Part shown: one piece after another, positions 41,853 to 50,487 of the stretch | Layout: every line of letters begins with the position of its first letter | How positions within the stretch are numbered: position 1 is the first letter of the stretch | Source of the DNA: Glycomyces arizonensis DSM 44726 | GTDB taxonomy: Bacteria; Actinomycetota; Actinomycetes; Mycobacteriales; Micromonosporaceae | Length of the DNA stretch: 64,000 nucleotides | Reading direction: 5' to 3' | NCBI RefSeq assembly: GCF_000482705.1 | Contig: NZ_AXWO01000008.1 | Span: 1 to 64,000 of the forward strand | Notes under the pieces: generated by a model | What the model was told of the DNA's origin: nothing | The model's input: the letters and a program-made list of their open reading frames with translations, nothing else | Databases searched by the model: none | Position numbers and translations under genes: made by a program

Positions 41853-41880
41853 CGGACCCCTGAGCAAGGTCTGCTGGTCG

Positions 41881-41932
41881 GCGCGGTCCGCGGCCGGGCG
41901 TCCCCGGCGACGCCTGCGGCCGCGGACCGCGC
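41881..41932 (-). terminator. Terminator after the GH43 gene
   Basis: GCGCGGTCCGCGGCCG pairs perfectly over 16 bp with 41917-41932, with a 20-nt loop, about 32 nt past the GH43 stop codon. Confidence 0.65.
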
Positions 41933-41963
41933 CTGTGGCGGGGCCGGTGCGCCGTCGCCGATA

Positions 41964-43505
41964 TCACTCGGCCACGGCGGTGAGGGTCCACTGCTGCTCG
42001 GCGCCGCCGGAGGGGAGGTCCTGGCTGATGCGGGCGCCCGGCTCGGTGGCGCCCTCCCAGACGGTCAGCGACAGCGCCGAGAACCGGTTGAGCAGGGTGA
42101 TCGCCCCGCCGTCGGTCTGGGCGACCTGCCACTGCTGGTTGATGCCGTTGAGGTCGTCCCACTGGGCGATGACGGCGCCCGGCTGGGTGTTCCATTCCCA
42201 GATGTCGAGCACGCGGCCCGAATGGCGGTTCTGGAGGCGGTAGAAGCCGTTGTCGGAGTAGAGGAACCGCCACTGCTGGTGGGCCTCGCCGGTGGGCTCC
42301 TGCTGGACGAGGTGCGCGCCGCCGTCGGTCGAGGCGCCCTCGATGCCGAGGACGAGCCCGGAGTGGGCGCTGGTGATCTCGTACCAGGCGGCGGGGTCGA
42401 TCGCGGGGCTCGGCTCGCCGCCGCCGGTCGGGCCGGACAGGACCGGCCAGCCGCGCTTCCATTCGACGCGTTCGATGCCGAGCGCGAAGCCGCCGGCCTG
42501 GTCGTAGGAGTGGTAGGCGATGAGGCCGTCGTCGAGGCTCTGGCCGCCGGTGGCGACGTAGGTGCCGTGTTCGGCGAGGACGACGGTGCCGCCGCCCTCG
42601 CGCATGTCGACGCCGTCGCGGTCGAGGAACGGACCGGTCGGCGAGGTGGAGCGGCCCACGGCGATCGCATAGGTCGAATCGGCTCCGGCGCAGCAGATGC
42701 CGAGCGAGACGAACAGGTAGTAGTACCTGCCGTGCTTGGTCATCGCCGGGCCCTCGATGCCGTCGCCGCCCTGGCTGGCGAGGTGGACCGGTTCGGCGCC
42801 CGCGGCGGGCTTGCCGGAGGGCCAGTCGAGCTCGATGGTGTAGATCCCGGTCCACCAGGAGCCGAAGACCATGTAGTGCTCGGCGTGCCTGCCGTGCCCG
42901 GCGACGATGATCTCGGGGTCGATGGCGTTGTACGGGTCGCCTTCGAACGATTCGAAGACCTTGCCGCGGTCGACCCATGCGTAGTCGGGGTCGGCGGGGT
43001 CGAGCGTGGTGTTGGTGGCCAGGCCGATCAGGGAGCGCTGGGAGCCGAAGGTCGAGGCCGAGTAGTAGACGTAGTAGGTCTCGCTCCCGCGGTCGAAGTG
43101 GACGGCGGGCGCCCAGAGGTTGTCGACGCCGGGGACGGCCTCCTCGATCCAGGCGGGCTTCTCATCGAAGACGCTGCCGACGGTGCGCCAGGAGTGCCCT
43201 TCGTCGAGGGACTGGCGGATCGGGACGGCGCCGTCGTTGTAGGGGCCCCAGCCGGTGGCCAGGACGTACCAGGGGTCGCCTTCGCACTCGCCCGCGACGA
43301 GGGCCGGGTCGTGGGAGCCGAGTTCGCCGAGCATGGGGCCGGTCGGCGCGTCGGGGGCCTCGCAGTGGTCGTGGTGCCCGCCGTGCGCCGATGCGGCCGG
43401 GGTCGCGGTGAGGAGCGCGCCGGCGATCGCGAGGGCCAGTCCGGCGCCGAGCCAGGAGCGGCGTGGTGGGCGCCCGGTCTTCCGGCGTCCGATGAGGGAT
43501 TCCAT
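41964..43505 (-). CDS. Secreted GH43 arabinan endo-hydrolase with ricin-type (CBM13) lectin domain
   Basis: A 513-residue secreted enzyme. The N-terminus has a twin-arginine-like PRRSWLGAGLALAIAGALL signal ending near ASAHG. The five-bladed GH43 domain spans about residues 60-365, with base Asp66 in SHDPALV, Asp196 in NAIDPEI and acid Glu251 in GIEGPAM, in line with endo-arabinanases of the family. The last 140 residues are a ricin-B lectin domain with three QQW repeats (HQQWRF, NQQWQV, EQQWTL), which would bind polysaccharide. It probably cuts alpha-1,5-arabinan outside the cell, feeding the GH51 enzyme at 2312-3820. A related operator-like word stands upstream of both genes. Linkage specificity is inferred. 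Confidence 0.9.
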   Translation of the reverse strand: MESLIGRRKTGRPPRRSWLGAGLALAIAGALLTATPAASAHGGHHDHCEAPDAPTGPMLGELGSHDPALVAGECEGDPWYVLATGWGPYNDGAVPIRQSLDEGHSWRTVGSVFDEKPAWIEEAVPGVDNLWAPAVHFDRGSETYYVYYSASTFGSQRSLIGLATNTTLDPADPDYAWVDRGKVFESFEGDPYNAIDPEIIVAGHGRHAEHYMVFGSWWTGIYTIELDWPSGKPAAGAEPVHLASQGGDGIEGPAMTKHGRYYYLFVSLGICCAGADSTYAIAVGRSTSPTGPFLDRDGVDMREGGGTVVLAEHGTYVATGGQSLDDGLIAYHSYDQAGGFALGIERVEWKRGWPVLSGPTGGGEPSPAIDPAAWYEITSAHSGLVLGIEGASTDGGAHLVQQEPTGEAHQQWRFLYSDNGFYRLQNRHSGRVLDIWEWNTQPGAVIAQWDDLNGINQQWQVAQTDGGAITLLNRFSALSLTVWEGATEPGARISQDLPSGGAEQQWTLTAVAE

Positions 43506-43646
43506 ATCACTCCACTGTGTCGATGGCGGCTGTGGCGTTGCGGAGCCGTGTCATCGCGCGCGGCGCGTCCACGGGGACCGCGTGTCCGGCGGGCCGCGCG
43601 GGGCGGCGGGCGCCTATCGAGGGGACGGGCGTTCGAACGCGTTGAG

Positions 43647-43658
43647 GTTAACGGTAAC
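43647..43658. promoter_or_regulatory. Operator-like palindrome upstream of the GH43 gene
   Basis: GTTAACGGTAAC is palindromic except for one central pair and lies about 140 nt before the arabinanase start. Its core matches that of 2172-2183 upstream of the GH51 gene (TTAWCGGTAA), suggesting one regulator for both arabinan enzymes. Confidence 0.5.
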
Positions 43659-43669
43659 TTTCACCGTTG

Positions 43670-44101
43670 TCAATCCATCGATCGAGCGCCGGTGCCCGCG
43701 CACTTGATCGACAGGTCGACCTCGACCATGCCGCGGTAGAGCTGGTAGGTGTCCTCGAGCTTCTCGGTGTCGCCCGGCTCGGCGGAGGCGACCATCTCCT
43801 GGGTCCGCGTGACGAAGGCGTACGTCATCTCCGACAGCTGCGGGTCCTCGATCTGGGAGGCGATCGCGTCGATCTCGTCGGCCACCGAGTCGACGTTGCC
43901 GTGGTCGGCCTCGCCCATGAGGTCCAGCGCCTCCCAGGCGAGGCGGCAGTCCTCGGCGTACTGCGCGACGTCCCGCTCGGGGTCCTCCTCCCCGGGGTCC
44001 TCGGTGCGGTCGGGGGCGCCCATGCACTGCACGAGGATCCACAGCAGCACCAGGGCACCGATCACCCAGGCGAAGAGCTTGGCCAGCAGCCCACCGGTCA
44101 T
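43670..44101 (-). CDS. Hypothetical single-pass membrane protein
   Basis: A 143-residue protein of unknown function. One hydrophobic helix at residues about 6-25 (LLAKLFAWVIGALVLLWILV) is followed by Cys26 and an acidic, probably extracytoplasmic helical domain (RDVAQYAEDCRLAWEALDLM and later helices). Two more cysteines, one in EDCRL and one in IKCAG near the end, could form a disulfide. The pattern is a signal anchor or possibly a lipoprotein, but ILVQC is a weak lipobox. The ATG at 44101 has no strong ribosome binding site. Its stop is only about 10 nt from the operator-like word of the GH43 gene, and no functional tie is evident. Confidence 0.65.
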   Translation of the reverse strand: MTGGLLAKLFAWVIGALVLLWILVQCMGAPDRTEDPGEEDPERDVAQYAEDCRLAWEALDLMGEADHGNVDSVADEIDAIASQIEDPQLSEMTYAFVTRTQEMVASAEPGDTEKLEDTYQLYRGMVEVDLSIKCAGTGARSMD

Positions 44102-44376
44102 CGTTCACCCGCTCCCCCTCAGCGGCCCTGAGCCGCGGGGTCGCCCGTCGAAACGCCCCCGCCGCTCGGCGAGGCCCGAGCGCCGGGGCCGGTCCCGCGG
44201 CGACGCTCGCGAACCGCGCGTTCACACGGTGTGGAGGCCCGTTCCGAGTCTAACGCGCGCATCGACCGCTCTAGATGGGCATCGGGTCGTCGCCCCCGGT
44301 AGTCTGGGGCTCCCCACCGCAGGGAGTCACAGCGCCGTGCAACCCCTGGAGCCTTCGCAATCGTGAGGAGTCGCCG

Positions 44377-45294
44377 ATGGAAGTCCTGTGCCTGGGCGAG
44401 TCGATGGTCGTCTTCGCCCCCACGGCCACGACATCCCTGCGCCACGCCGCCAACCTGCGGGCGGGCATCGCCGGAGCCGAATCCAATGTAGCCATCAGCC
44501 TGGCCCTGCTCGGCGTCCACGCGGGCTGGCGCGGCAAGGTCGGCGACGACCCGTTCGGGCGGCGCGTCCTCGACGTGCTGCGCGCCTCCGACGTCGACTG
44601 CGACGGCGTCGAGGTCGATCCCGACCGCCCCACCGGCGTCTACTTCAAGGACCCGAACCCCGAGGGCACCCGCGTCCACTACTACCGGGCCGGATCGGCG
44701 GCCTCGGCCATGGGCCCCGGGCACCTCGACGGGGCCGAGGCGCCGCGGATCCTCCACCTGTCCGGGATCACCCCGGCGCTCTCGGACAGCTGCGCGGCCC
44801 TGGTGGACGAGCTCGTCGTCGGTCGCGCGCTCGCGGGCGCCACCGTCAGCTTCGACGTCAACTACCGGCCCGCGCTGTGGCCGCTCGACCGGGCCGCCCC
44901 GCGGCTGGCCCGCCTGGGCGACGCCGCCGACCTCACCTTCGTCGGGCTCGACGAGGCCGAGACGCTGTGGGGCTGCAAGACGGCCGACGACGTCCGCAGT
45001 GAACTGCCGAATGCGGGCACGCTGGTGGTCAAGGACGGCGGCGAGGGCGTCACCTGCTTCGAAGGCGAGGAGCGCCACTACTCCCCCGCCGATCCCGTCG
45101 AGATCATCGAACCGGTCGGCGCGGGCGACGCCTTCGCCGCCGGGTTCCTCTACGGCCGCCTCAAGGGCGCCTCGCCCGACGGCTGCATGAGGCTGGGCCA
45201 CCGGCTCGCCGCCGGGGCCCTCCAGACCACCGGCGACCTCGCCGCACCCCCCGGACCGCAGACCGTCAGATCCATTTTGGAGCAGCAGACATGA
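44377..45294 (+). CDS. kdgK: 2-keto-3-deoxygluconate kinase (PfkB family)
   Basis: A 305-residue sugar kinase of the PfkB/ribokinase family. The N-terminus MEVLCLGESMVVFAP and the GGAGAE-like GIAGAESNVA segment bind the sugar, and EPVGAGDAFAAGFLYG holds the anion hole and catalytic Asp. The KDG-kinase assignment rests on the KDPG aldolase gene that overlaps its stop by 4 nt (ATGA). The pair converts 2-keto-3-deoxygluconate, a product of uronate breakdown, to pyruvate and glyceraldehyde 3-phosphate. The ATG at 44377 follows GTGAGGAG at good spacing. TAGTCT at 44300-44305 is a possible -10 box. Other PfkB substrates cannot be excluded from sequence alone. Confidence 0.85.
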   Translation: MEVLCLGESMVVFAPTATTSLRHAANLRAGIAGAESNVAISLALLGVHAGWRGKVGDDPFGRRVLDVLRASDVDCDGVEVDPDRPTGVYFKDPNPEGTRVHYYRAGSAASAMGPGHLDGAEAPRILHLSGITPALSDSCAALVDELVVGRALAGATVSFDVNYRPALWPLDRAAPRLARLGDAADLTFVGLDEAETLWGCKTADDVRSELPNAGTLVVKDGGEGVTCFEGEERHYSPADPVEIIEPVGAGDAFAAGFLYGRLKGASPDGCMRLGHRLAAGALQTTGDLAAPPGPQTVRSILEQQT

Positions 45295-45884
45295 CCCGAG
45301 TCGACTTCGACGCCCTCTTCGCCGGCCAGCGCGTGATGGCCATCCTGCGCGGCCTGCCGCCCGAGGAGACCGTCGCGCTGGCCGAGACCGCCTGGAACGG
45401 CGGTGTCGAACTCGTGGAGGTGCCGATCGGCCTCCCCGGCCAGGAGAAGGCGCTTGCCGCGGCAGTCGAGGCCGGTGCGAGGCGCGGCTGCGCGGTGGGG
45501 GCCGGGACGGTCGTCTCCGCCGACCACGTGGCCCGCGCCCGCGAGGCCGGGGCGGCCTACACCGTCGCGCCGGGCCTGGACGTGAGCGTGCTGGAGGCCT
45601 CCGAGTCCGCCGGGATGCCGCACCTGCCGGGCGTGGCCACGGCGAGCGAACTGCAGCTGGCGGCGGGGCACGGGTGCCGGTGGGTGAAGGTCTTCCCCGC
45701 CGCGGCGCTGGGCCCGGCCTGGTTCAAGGCGATGGGCGGTCCGTTCCCCGACATGCGGTTCGTGGCCACCGGCGGCGTGGGTGTGGGCGAGGTCGACGAC
45801 TACCTGCGGGCCGGGGCGTCCGTGGTCGGGATGGGTTCGGCACTGGCCGACCCCGAGGCGCTGGCGACGCTGGTCGGGAAGTAG
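45291..45884 (+). CDS. eda: KDPG aldolase
   Basis: A 197-residue class I aldolase of the KDPG/KHG family that splits 2-keto-3-deoxy-6-phosphogluconate into pyruvate and glyceraldehyde 3-phosphate. Family features are VELVEVPIG with the catalytic Glu, GAGTVVSADHVARA, and the Schiff-base lysine in WVKVFPAAALGP, where KFFPAE is more usual. The final ATGGVGVGEVDDYLRAG segment binds phosphate. The ATG overlaps the kinase stop codon, so the two are a tight operon. With the rhamnose, arabinan and DUF2264 genes in the window it fits pectin or uronate use. No KDG-forming dehydrogenase or isomerase is adjacent. Confidence 0.9.
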   Translation: MTRVDFDALFAGQRVMAILRGLPPEETVALAETAWNGGVELVEVPIGLPGQEKALAAAVEAGARRGCAVGAGTVVSADHVARAREAGAAYTVAPGLDVSVLEASESAGMPHLPGVATASELQLAAGHGCRWVKVFPAAALGPAWFKAMGGPFPDMRFVATGGVGVGEVDDYLRAGASVVGMGSALADPEALATLVGK

Positions 45885-45909
45885 GCGGCACACCCGTGCG
45901 GCCCGGTCG

Positions 45910-46428
45910 TCAGAGCTTCCCGAGCAGGGAGACGACCGGGTAGCCGCCGAGGCGGTCGCGGCCGGAGAGCGCGCCGATCTCGAGCAGGGCCGCGCAGGCG
46001 GCGACGGTGCCGCCGAGCCCCTCGACGAGGCGGATGCCGGCCGCCATGGACTCGCCGGTGGCGATGACGTCGTCGACCAGGAGGATCCGGTCGCCGGGAG
46101 CGACGGCGTCGGCGTGCAGCTCGACGCGGACCTCGGCGTACTCGCCGCGGTAGGTCTCGACGGCGGCCGGGCGCGGGAGCTTGCCCGCCTTGCGGATGGG
46201 CAGCAGCGGCTTGGCGGCGCGGTCGGCCAGGGGCGCGGCCCAGAGGAAGCCGCGGGCGTCGAAGGCGGCGATGGCGTCGTACGGGTGGGCCGCGCACGCG
46301 GCCTCGAGTTCGTCGACGGAGGCCCGGAACGCCTGCGGGGCGGCCAGGAGCGGCGTGATGTCGCGGAAGCCGACGCCCGGTTCGGGGAAGTCGGGCACGA
46401 CGGGCACGTAGTCGGTCAGATCCACCAC
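45910..46428 (-). CDS. apt: Adenine phosphoribosyltransferase
   Basis: A 172-residue purine-salvage enzyme that makes AMP from adenine and PRPP in the cytoplasm. The PRPP-binding motif is clear as ILLVDDVIATGESM, the N-terminal FPEPGVGFRDITPLLA and IAAFDARGFLWAAPLA segments are diagnostic for Apt, and the length is normal. The start is GTG at 46426-46428. It is convergent with the KDPG aldolase and follows the DUF4234 gene on the same strand, separated by a hairpin. It lacks the secD/secF/relA neighbours that apt often has in actinomycetes, and is probably expressed alone. Confidence 0.93.
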   Translation of the reverse strand: MVDLTDYVPVVPDFPEPGVGFRDITPLLAAPQAFRASVDELEAACAAHPYDAIAAFDARGFLWAAPLADRAAKPLLPIRKAGKLPRPAAVETYRGEYAEVRVELHADAVAPGDRILLVDDVIATGESMAAGIRLVEGLGGTVAACAALLEIGALSGRDRLGGYPVVSLLGKL

Positions 46429-46444
46429 GCAAGGGTAACGGGCA

Positions 46445-46482
46445 CGGGACGCCCCCGGCCGGGAGGCGGCGGAGGCGTCCCG
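46445..46482 (-). terminator. Terminator after the DUF4234 gene
   Basis: CGGGACGCC and GGCGTCCCG form a perfect 9-bp stem over a 20-nt loop, starting about 10 nt past the stop codon. Confidence 0.6.
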
Positions 46483-46491
46483 CGGGCGGTC

Positions 46492-47031
46492 CTAGGCGGG
46501 CACGCCTTGGCGCTGCTTCGCGGCTTGGACGACGAGGTTCTGCTGCGACTGCACGTAGCAGATGTGGGTGTCGAAGACGAAGACCAGGAACGTGGCCAGG
46601 CCGGTGTTGAAGGTGGGCTGGAGCCCGGCGGCCTGCTGCTCGGCCTTGACCGAGGCGCAGAACTTGAACCAGTTGATGGCGGGCCAGATGAGCAGCGTGA
46701 ACCCGCCGAAGATGATCGAGAGCACCACGTTGCCGCCGCTGCGGTTGTCGGGGAAGTTCGGGCTGACGGTCCGGACTTCGCCGCACATCTTGGTGGTCCA
46801 CACGAGGTAGTAGATGCCGAGGGTGACGATGCTGAGCACCCACACGCCGAAGGGGCTGCGGGTCTTGAGTTCGGGTATGGAGAGACGGCTCCTTGTGAAT
46901 AGGGGTCGGGGTGTCGACGCCTTCCGGCCGCGGGACGGGCGGTCCCGCGGCCGGATTGGGCCGGCGTCGACGTCGAGCCATGAGGTTAGCACGGTAGCCG
47001 TCTCATTTGGAGGGCCGTTCGGCCCTCTCAT
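46492..47031 (-). CDS. DUF4234 membrane protein; start uncertain
   Basis: The conserved part (from about 46870 downward) is a membrane protein like DUF4234, with FGVWVLSIVTLGIYYLVWTT, two further hydrophobic segments and a final helical tail ending GVPA. The function of the family is unknown. The frame opens at an ATG at 47029-47031, but the first 50 residues would be Arg/Pro-rich and would span the terminator of the upstream permease gene, which is implausible. A good ribosome binding site (AAGGAG, minus strand near 46888) is followed only by non-standard codons: in-frame ATA lies 10 nt after it, just before the conserved part. The true start is therefore unresolved; GTG at 46990-46992 is another option. 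Confidence 0.6.
   Translation of the reverse strand: MRGPNGPPNETATVLTSWLDVDAGPIRPRDRPSRGRKASTPRPLFTRSRLSIPELKTRSPFGVWVLSIVTLGIYYLVWTTKMCGEVRTVSPNFPDNRSGGNVVLSIIFGGFTLLIWPAINWFKFCASVKAEQQAAGLQPTFNTGLATFLVFVFDTHICYVQSQQNLVVQAAKQRQGVPA
47010..47027 (-). terminator. Terminator of the ROK-controlled ABC operon
   Basis: GAGGGCC-GTTC-GGCCCTC, a 7-bp stem with a tetraloop, sits 6 nt after the permease stop codon. It overlaps the first possible start of the DUF4234 gene. Confidence 0.65.
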
Positions 47032-47032
47032 C

Positions 47033-47908
47033 TCATCCTTTCAGACCGGTCTGCGCCACCCCTTGCACCAGGAAGCGCTGCAGGAACAGGAACACGAAGA
47101 TGAGCGGGAGGATCGCCACCGCCGCCGCCATGAACAGCTGCGAGAGGTTGATCGTCTGCGCGGTGAGGAACGTCGACAGGGCGACCTGCACCGTCCAGGA
47201 GTCGGGCGAGCGGGCGATGACCAGCGGCCACAGGAACGCGTTCCACGAGCCGACGAAGGTGATCACCGCGATCGCCGCCAGGAAGTTCCCGGAGTTGGGG
47301 ACCACGACGCGCCAGAACGACCCCCAGTAGCCGAGCCCGTCGACCCGGGCGGCCTCCTCGAGTTCCTTGGGGAAGCCCAGGAAGAACTGGCGGCACAGGA
47401 ACGTCACGAAGCCGTTGAACAGCGTCGGGATGATCAGCCCCCGGTAGTCGGAGATCCAGCCGAGGCTGGAGACCATCACGAAGCTCGGCAGGAACGTGAT
47501 CGCGCTGGGGATCATGAGCGTGGCCAGCACGAGGTAGAACACCTTGTTGGCGTGCCGGTAGGGGATGCGGGCGAGCCCGTACCCGGCCGTGGTGCACAGG
47601 AACAGCGTCCCGACGGTGGTCACCACGGCGACTACGCCCGAGTTGAGCAGGCTGCGGGCCATCGGGACCATGGGGTCGTTGAACAGGTCGGTGAGGTTCT
47701 CCCACCGCGGCGAGGAGGAGAACCACATCCATTCGGGTGCGGTGATCTCGGCGTCGGTGGCCAGGGCGTTGCGGACGATGAGGTAGAACGGGACGAGGAA
47801 GATCGCCGCCAGCACGCACAGGGCGATGAAGGTGGCGGCCCTGGCGCCTTTGGAGGCCGCCCCGGGGCGGTAGCCGACCGGTCCCCGGCGTTCTCTGGTG
47901 GTCACCAT
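47033..47908 (-). CDS. Sugar ABC transporter permease (MalG type)
   Basis: A 291-residue CUT1-type permease with six helices. The EAA loop is ELEEAARVDGLGYWGSFWRV, and the C-terminus LQRFLVQGVAQTGLKG is typical of MalG-like partners. The ATG at 47906-47908 is chosen; a GTG at 47915-47917 overlapping the stop of the preceding permease gene (GTGA) is equally possible. It is the last gene of a binding-protein/permease/permease operon on the minus strand, ended by a hairpin at 47010-47027. No ATPase gene is present. The substrate is probably an oligosaccharide recognised by the upstream binding protein. Confidence 0.92.
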   Translation of the reverse strand: MVTTRERRGPVGYRPGAASKGARAATFIALCVLAAIFLVPFYLIVRNALATDAEITAPEWMWFSSSPRWENLTDLFNDPMVPMARSLLNSGVVAVVTTVGTLFLCTTAGYGLARIPYRHANKVFYLVLATLMIPSAITFLPSFVMVSSLGWISDYRGLIIPTLFNGFVTFLCRQFFLGFPKELEEAARVDGLGYWGSFWRVVVPNSGNFLAAIAVITFVGSWNAFLWPLVIARSPDSWTVQVALSTFLTAQTINLSQLFMAAAVAILPLIFVFLFLQRFLVQGVAQTGLKG

Positions 47909-47913
47909 GGGGC

Positions 47914-48885
47914 TCACCGTCCTTCCGTTTTGCCGAAGCCGAGGAACTTGCCCTGCAGCAGGGTCACGATCGCGATCACCAGGGCCAGGATGAGCGCCCC
48001 GGCCGAGCCGCGGCCCAGGTCCTGCTGCGTGCCGAGGGCGGAGTAGTAGAGGTAGACCAGCGGTGGTCTGGCGTAGGCCTGGTTGCCTATGAGGTTCACG
48101 AACTCGTCGAACGCCTGGTAGGCGGCGATGAGGATGAGCATGAGCACGGCGACCGAGCTGGCGCGCAGCTGCGGCAGCGTGATGTGCCAGAAGGTCTGCC
48201 TGCCGGGCTTGGCGCCGTCGACGTAGGCGGCCTCGTAGAGCTGCTCGGGGATCTGCTGGAGGGCGGCGATGAACAGGATCATGTAGAAGCCGCACTGGAT
48301 CCACAGCCGCAGCGTGACGATGACGAGCCAGTACCACGGCGGACTGGGGTCGAACAGCCACGGGACGTCCTCGATGCCGAATATGTCCAAGATGGAGTTC
48401 GCCATGCCGTAGCGCACGCCGTTGAAGATCGACATCTTCCACACCAGCGAGGCCACGACGTAGGAGCAGGCGAACGGCAGGAAGAACACCGATCGGAAGA
48501 AGGCGCGCGCCAGCCGCACCCGGTTGAGCATGAGCGCCAGGCCGAGCGAGGCGGCGAAGGTGAGCGGGACGACGAACGCCGCGAAGACGGTGAAGGTGAT
48601 CAGGCTGTCGCGGAACGCGTCGTCCTGCAGCATCCTGACGTAGTTGTCGAGGCCGACGAAGTCCTCGGACGCGGGCGTGACGGTGTTGCGGGCGTCGAAG
48701 AACGACAGGTAGGCGCTCCACAGCACCGGGATGAAGGTGAAGACCGTCATCCCGACCAGGAACGGCCCCACGAAGTACCAGAATGCGATGGTGGTCCGCC
48801 TGCGGCCCGAGCGGCGGGACCGGGGAGCGCGGACCCCGGTTCCCGCCTCGGGTGCGGCGGCCTCTGCTGAGACGGCCACGGTCAC
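47914..48885 (-). CDS. Sugar ABC transporter permease (MalF type)
   Basis: A 323-residue permease with six helices and an Arg-rich cytoplasmic N-terminus of about 30 residues. The EAA loop reads LYEAAYVDGAKPGRQTFWHI. The start is a GTG only 4 nt after the stop of the binding-protein gene, so the operon order is binding protein, MalF-type, MalG-type permease. It forms the membrane channel with the next gene product and presumably uses a common ATPase. Sequence gives no direct clue to the sugar. Confidence 0.92.
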   Translation of the reverse strand: MTVAVSAEAAAPEAGTGVRAPRSRRSGRRRTTIAFWYFVGPFLVGMTVFTFIPVLWSAYLSFFDARNTVTPASEDFVGLDNYVRMLQDDAFRDSLITFTVFAAFVVPLTFAASLGLALMLNRVRLARAFFRSVFFLPFACSYVVASLVWKMSIFNGVRYGMANSILDIFGIEDVPWLFDPSPPWYWLVIVTLRLWIQCGFYMILFIAALQQIPEQLYEAAYVDGAKPGRQTFWHITLPQLRASSVAVLMLILIAAYQAFDEFVNLIGNQAYARPPLVYLYYSALGTQQDLGRGSAGALILALVIAIVTLLQGKFLGFGKTEGR

Positions 48886-48889
48886 CCGC

Positions 48890-50188
48890 CTATCCGAAGA
48901 TGCTGTCGAGCTCGGTCTGGATGGTGCTCACGGCGTTGTCGAACTCACCCTCGGGGTCGTTGCCCTCCAGCACGATGTTCGTCATCATGTCGTCGACCGC
49001 GGTCTCCATGGTGGGCGTCCAGTTGGGGTTGTCGGCCCAGCCGTACTCCTCGGAGATGCGGACGGCCTCGGCTGCCGGGCCGTCGGCGAGGGCGTCGGCG
49101 CTGGCGCGCATCGACAGCCGCGGCGGGATGTGGAAGCCGTAGGACAGGCACCAGTCCTGGATGTACTCCTCGTTGTCGATCCACAGCCACTTGGTGAACG
49201 CCTTGGCCTCTTCGACGTGCGCGGATTTGGCGTTGACGAACGCGGACCAGCCGCCGTTGAACACGGTCGGGGACCCGCCCGCGAAGCCGGGGAAGGGAAT
49301 GATGGCCAGGTCCTCGCCGTGGGCCTCGGTGATCTGGGGCATGGCCCACAGGCCGCACCACTGGATGGCGCACAGCTCCTGGATGATCGAGGTCGGGTCC
49401 CAGGCCTCGGTGGGCGCTCCGATGAGGAGCGATCCGGCCTCGTGGAGCTCCTTGACCTGGAGGGCGCCGGCGATGACGGTGTCCTTGTCGAAGCCGATCT
49501 GGTTGTCCTCGGTCAGCAGGCTCTGCCCGGCCGAGAAGATGATCGGCTGGAACAGCTTGGTGGCCGAGTCGTCGTTGCCGAGGAACAGGCCCTTGACGTC
49601 GCTGGTGGTCAGTTCGGAGGCGGCGGCCATCAGGTCGTCGAAGGTGGCCGGCGGCGTGATGCCCTTGGCCTCGAACATGGACGGCCGGTAGTAGAGGAAC
49701 TGCGGGTCGTCGATCATGCGGATGCCGTAGAGCTTGCCGTCGATCGTGTTGCGGGCGAGGTCGTCGTCGGTGAAGTCGTCGAGGACGCCTTCGTAGAGGT
49801 CGTCGAGGGCGACGACCTGGCCGGACTCGACCATCGAGCGGTTGAGGTGGCTCTCGAACACGTCGGGGGCCTCGCCCTCGCCCGCGAGCAGTCCGGAGGA
49901 GAGGGCGGTGTCGTAGTCGCCGGGCACCCAGTTGATGGTGACGTTGGCGTCCTCGTAGGCCGCGGCGTACTTCTCGACGGCCTGCTGCGTGCCGGCCTCG
50001 CCGTACTGGTGGTACCACTGCGACAGGTTGATGCCGTCGCCGCCGTCATCGCGTCCGGTGTTGGATCCGCAGGCGGCGAGCGTGCCCGCGGTGGCGGTGA
50101 GTCCGCCGAGCGCGAGCAGTCGGCGGCGGTTCATCGCCATTGCTGCGAGCGCTTTCTTCGAAGGGTGGCTGTTGCCTGAAGCAACCAT
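48890..50188 (-). CDS. Sugar ABC transporter binding lipoprotein
   Basis: A 432-residue solute-binding lipoprotein of the CUT1 type. After an 18-residue N-terminal extension, MNRRRLLALGGLTATAGTLA leads to AACGS, a lipobox-like end with a twin-arginine motif, so the Tat route is possible. The mature protein has the expected two-lobe pattern (INLSQWYHQYGEAGTQQAVE, later GGWSAFVNAKSAHVEEAKAF). The ATG at 50186-50188 is supported by GAGGAG 6 nt upstream. It heads the importer operon and has a promoter region with TTGACA and a 29-bp element shared with the ROK gene, so ROK control is likely. The sugar is unknown; tryptophans near the middle suggest an oligosaccharide. Confidence 0.92.
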   Translation of the reverse strand: MVASGNSHPSKKALAAMAMNRRRLLALGGLTATAGTLAACGSNTGRDDGGDGINLSQWYHQYGEAGTQQAVEKYAAAYEDANVTINWVPGDYDTALSSGLLAGEGEAPDVFESHLNRSMVESGQVVALDDLYEGVLDDFTDDDLARNTIDGKLYGIRMIDDPQFLYYRPSMFEAKGITPPATFDDLMAAASELTTSDVKGLFLGNDDSATKLFQPIIFSAGQSLLTEDNQIGFDKDTVIAGALQVKELHEAGSLLIGAPTEAWDPTSIIQELCAIQWCGLWAMPQITEAHGEDLAIIPFPGFAGGSPTVFNGGWSAFVNAKSAHVEEAKAFTKWLWIDNEEYIQDWCLSYGFHIPPRLSMRASADALADGPAAEAVRISEEYGWADNPNWTPTMETAVDDMMTNIVLEGNDPEGEFDNAVSTIQTELDSIFG

Positions 50189-50305
50189 GTCGTGCTCCTC
50201 GCTACGTCGAGAGGTCGGAAGGGGTCCGTGCGGCTCCGGTCATGGTCGACGCCGCGGCGGTGAATCAACACTCGTCGATTCACCCTCAGTCTTGCCGGAG
50301 TGAAC

Positions 50306-50334
50306 CCCCTTTGTCAATGGGTTGAATTAAGCAG
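50306..50334. promoter_or_regulatory. Shared ROK operator element overlapping the -35 of the ABC operon
   Basis: This 29-bp stretch matches 51717-51745 before the ROK gene at 24 of 29 positions. It contains minus-strand TTGACA (50317-50312), with AAGACT 18 nt further as a weak -10. Its core CCCCTTTGTCAATGGG is a near-palindrome. Confidence 0.65.
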
Positions 50335-50487
50335 CTTGCGCGGACGCGCTCCCACCTGCGCCGAAACCGGTCCCGCGAACGCGGGATCGGGGTCTCGGCG
50401 GCGCGAGCGGGCGCCGTCCGCACCGCCTCGCGCATCGGCACGCCCGACCGATGCCGGAACCGCGCCGGCGAAGGCGAGTCCGACGGC

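Noticed and set aside
46984-47031. ATG at 47031 as a firm start for the DUF4234 protein
   Set aside because: The extra residues would be translated through the terminator of the upstream operon and look non-coding; kept only as the outer limit of the frame.
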